Positions 4,938 to 6,538 of a stretch of DNA of 6,538 bases are shown here, one piece after another. A program made the translations under genes and the position numbers. The stretch comes from Massilia sp. (GTDB taxonomy: Bacteria > Pseudomonadota > Gammaproteobacteria > Burkholderiales > Burkholderiaceae_D), in assembly GCA_003520365.1 (NCBI GenBank), contig DOUW01000488.1, positions 1 through 6,538 of the forward strand. Direction: 5' to 3'. Position 1 is the stretch's first letter; every line of letters begins with the position of its first letter. Under the pieces are notes generated by a model, which saw only the letters and a program-made list of their open reading frames with translations, did no database searches and was not told the DNA's origin.

Positions 4938-5999
4938 TCAGGGACGCTGCAGCAGCTCCTTGTGCGCCCGCTGCAGCATCTCCACCGTATCCTCCCAGCC
5001 GATGCAGCCGTCGGTCACCGAGCAGCCGTACTTCAGCTGCGTCAGGTCGGCCGGGATCGGCTGGTTGCCGGCGACGATGTTCGATTCGATCATCACGCCG
5101 ACCAGCGAGCGGTTGCCGTGCCGGATCTGCTGGATCACGTCCGACATCACCAGCGGCTGCAACTCCGGCTTCTTGTAGCTGTTCGCGTGCGAGCAGTCCA
5201 CCACCAGGTTGGCCGGCAGCCCGGCCTTTTTCAGGGCCTGCTCGGCGATGGTGACCGACACCGAATCGTAGTTCGGACGGTCGCCGCCGCCGCGCAGCAC
5301 CACGTGGCCGTAGGCGTTGCCGCGGGTGCGCACGATCGCCGCGACGCCCTTGTCGTTAATGCCCAGGAAGGCGTGCGGATTGGCCGAGGACAGCACGGCG
5401 TTGATCGCGATGCCGACGTCGCCGTCGGTGCCGTTCTTGAAGCCGACCGGGGTCGACAGGCCGGAGGACATCTCGCGGTGGGTCTGCGATTCGGTGGTAC
5501 GCGCGCCGATGGCGGTCCAGGCGATCAAATCGCCCAGGTATTGCGGCGAAATCGGGTCGAGCGCCTCGGTCGCGGTGGGCAGGCCCAGCTCGCAGACGTC
5601 GAGCAGGAAGCGGCGCGCGCGTTCCATGCCGACGTCGACCTGGAACGAGTCGTCCATGAACGGATCGTTGATGTAACCCTTCCAGCCGGTGGTGGTGCGC
5701 GGCTTTTCGAAGTACACCCGCATCACCAGCAGCATCGTCTCCGCCACTTCTTCCTGCAGCTTCTTCAGGCGGCGCGCATAGTCCAGGCCTGCTTCCGGAT
5801 CGTGGATCGAGCAGGGGCCGACGACCACGAACAGGCGCTTGTCCTTGCGGTCGAGGATGTCGCGCAGGGCGGCGCGGCTCTGCATGACAGTGGTGAAAGC
5901 GCGCTCGGTGAGCGGCAGCTTGGCGTGCAGTTCGGTCGGGGTCGGCATGCGCCCGAACGAGGTGACGTTGGTGTTTTCGATATCTGGTGTAATCAGCAT
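4938..5999 (-). CDS. aroG: Class I DAHP synthase (3-deoxy-7-phosphoheptulonate synthase), AroG/AroF family
   Basis: This enzyme joins phosphoenolpyruvate and erythrose-4-phosphate to give DAHP, the entry step of the shikimate pathway, in the cytosol. At 353 residues it matches the E. coli AroF/AroG/AroH size. Metal ligands are all present: C63 in VVGPCSIHDP, H271 in VVDCSHAN, E305 in GVMIESN and D330 in VTDGCIGWED. Also seen are MRVYFEKPRTTTGWKGYINDP (93-113), IGARTTESQTHRE (164-176), VGFKNGTDG (185-193) and VLRGGGDRPNY (234-244). ATG 5999 fits the family N-terminus; the frame stays open to an ATG at 6125, but those 42 residues match nothing and would cover the divergent promoter region. Several segments (TEALDPISPQYLGDL, HAFLGIN) are closer to AroF than AroG, so the paralogue symbol is tentative while the family call is firm. 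No other aromatic pathway gene is adjacent. Confidence 0.95.
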   Translation of the reverse strand: MLITPDIENTNVTSFGRMPTPTELHAKLPLTERAFTTVMQSRAALRDILDRKDKRLFVVVGPCSIHDPEAGLDYARRLKKLQEEVAETMLLVMRVYFEKPRTTTGWKGYINDPFMDDSFQVDVGMERARRFLLDVCELGLPTATEALDPISPQYLGDLIAWTAIGARTTESQTHREMSSGLSTPVGFKNGTDGDVGIAINAVLSSANPHAFLGINDKGVAAIVRTRGNAYGHVVLRGGGDRPNYDSVSVTIAEQALKKAGLPANLVVDCSHANSYKKPELQPLVMSDVIQQIRHGNRSLVGVMIESNIVAGNQPIPADLTQLKYGCSVTDGCIGWEDTVEMLQRAHKELLQRP

Positions 6000-6117
6000 G
6001 ATGCGTCCGTGAGGCAAGTCGGATGGGCCAGTGTAGCGCCAAAAATGCATATTTGCAGCGGACAGGTCAAAAGCCATGAGGGAGCGACACCGCGGCGCAA
6101 CGGTGTAAGCTAGCGCC
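6000..6117. promoter_or_regulatory. Divergent DAHP synthase/ybiB promoter region
   Basis: This 118-bp gap must hold the promoters of two divergent genes. For the minus-strand gene, TTGACC (6070-6065) is a 5-of-6 -35 match, with only a poor CATTTT at 17 bp spacing. TACACT (6035-6030) is a 4-of-6 -10 match at a better distance from the start but lacks a partner. No convincing sigma-70 pair is seen for ybiB. The plus strand contains no CTG in this gap, so there is no LexA-type CTG-N10-CAG box, although ybiB is SOS-linked in E. coli. Confidence 0.35.
6087..6106 (+). other. Inverted repeat immediately upstream of ybiB
   Basis: ACACCG and CGGTGT form a 6-bp perfect inverted repeat around an 8-nt centre, ending 11 nt before the ybiB ATG, where a ribosome site would be expected. 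It could be an mRNA hairpin limiting translation or a dimeric operator. Confidence 0.4.
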
Positions 6118-6538
6118 ATGCACACCGATCATCAACCATTCCCTGCCGCCCGCTTCATCAAGGAGATCGGCCGCGGCGTCAAGGGCGCCCGCAGCATGAC
6201 GCGCGAGGACGCCGCCCTGTTATACGGCGCCATGCTCGAGGGCCGCGTCTCCGATCTCGAGCTGGGCGCCATCCTGCTCGCCATGCGCATCAAGGGCGAA
6301 TCCGTCGAGGAACTGGCCGGCTTCATGGACGCCGCCGAGCGCTCCTTCGCGCCGCTTCCCAGTCCGCCGGGCGAATTCGCGCCGGTGCTGATCCCCAGCT
6401 ACAACGGCGCGCGCAAGCTGGCCAACCTGACGCCGCTGCTCGCGTTGCTGCTGGCGCGCGAGGGCGTGCCGGTGCTGGTGCACGGCGTGCGCAGCGACCC
6501 GGGGCGCGTCACCACGGCCGAGATCCTGTTCGAGATGG
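6118..6538 (+). CDS. ybiB: YbiB-family (TrpD2) DNA-binding protein, N-terminal part (cut by window edge)
   Basis: The visible 140 residues match E. coli YbiB closely. RFIKEIGRGVKGARSMTRED (12-31) starts the helical N-terminal domain of the nucleoside phosphorylase II/TrpD fold, which continues through DLELGAILLAMRIKGES (46-62). IPSYNGARKLANLTPLLALLL (92-112) and VPVLVHGVRSDPGRV (117-131) begin the alpha/beta domain. YbiB resembles anthranilate phosphoribosyltransferase (TrpD), but the family is known to lack that activity and to bind nucleic acid without sequence specificity as a dimer. In E. coli it is SOS-induced downstream of dinG; here it instead stands first after a divergent gap, with no visible LexA box and no clear Shine-Dalgarno. 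ATG 6118 is chosen because it puts KEIGRG at the expected N-terminal position. The C-terminus is outside the window. Confidence 0.92.
   Translation, partial: MHTDHQPFPAARFIKEIGRGVKGARSMTREDAALLYGAMLEGRVSDLELGAILLAMRIKGESVEELAGFMDAAERSFAPLPSPPGEFAPVLIPSYNGARKLANLTPLLALLLAREGVPVLVHGVRSDPGRVTTAEILFEM

Noticed and set aside
4821..6113. 430-residue plus-strand open frame antisense to the DAHP synthase, longer than the gene itself
   Set aside because: It lies opposite a gene with intact catalytic motifs, its product is a low-complexity Arg/His/Val/Gln/Gly mixture typical of high-GC antisense frames, and it runs through repeat copy 4.
6000..6117. LexA/SOS box upstream of ybiB
   Set aside because: The plus strand of this gap contains no CTG trinucleotide, so the CTG-N10-CAG core cannot occur.
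6000..6125. N-terminal extension of the DAHP synthase to ATG 6125
   Set aside because: The extra 42 residues match no family member, would overlap the ybiB start, and family length is met from ATG 5999.

Overview
The window is GC-rich chromosomal DNA from a proteobacterium, most likely a betaproteobacterium of the Massilia/Oxalobacteraceae type. That placement is inferred from protein flavour, gene mix and the palindromic repeat family; no rRNA or other taxonomic marker is present. Genes are close-packed and mostly housekeeping, and I see no transposase, phage, CRISPR, tRNA or rRNA.

Layout from left to right. A 5' fragment of an endonuclease/exonuclease/phosphatase (EEP) family gene runs leftward off the edge (1-380). 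It is divergent from ybaK (420-911), a Cys-tRNA(Pro) deacylase. Next come plsY (981-1601), the acyl-phosphate glycerol-3-phosphate acyltransferase of phospholipid synthesis, and a cytosolic DsbA/FrnE-like CPWC thiol oxidoreductase with a GTG start (1685-2347). The DsbA-like gene converges on a second, complete EEP-family gene (2599-3444, minus). Further along, also on the minus strand, are tsaD (3619-4659), for tRNA t6A37 modification, and a class I DAHP synthase (4938-5999), the first enzyme of the shikimate pathway. Divergent from the DAHP synthase, the 5' part of ybiB (6118 to the right edge) encodes a TrpD2-type DNA-binding protein.

The genes do not form one pathway. Two bear on translation fidelity (ybaK, tsaD), one on membrane lipid synthesis (plsY), one on aromatic amino acid synthesis (DAHP synthase), and the rest are general redox or phosphoesterase/nuclease functions. 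No intergenic gap exceeds 300 bases. The two largest, 2348-2598 and 4660-4937, both hold the most notable feature of the window.

That feature is a family of four 28-bp palindromic repeats arranged as two inverted pairs. Each repeat has a GTAG-type head followed by an 8-bp-arm hairpin, and the layout closely resembles REP/REPIN elements mobilised by REP-associated tyrosine transposases. One copy has changed both hairpin arms together so that pairing is kept. Smaller signals include an 11-bp tandem repeat after tsaD, a hairpin just upstream of ybiB, several intergenic hairpins, and an AroF-like (possibly tyrosine-type) allosteric residue in the DAHP synthase.
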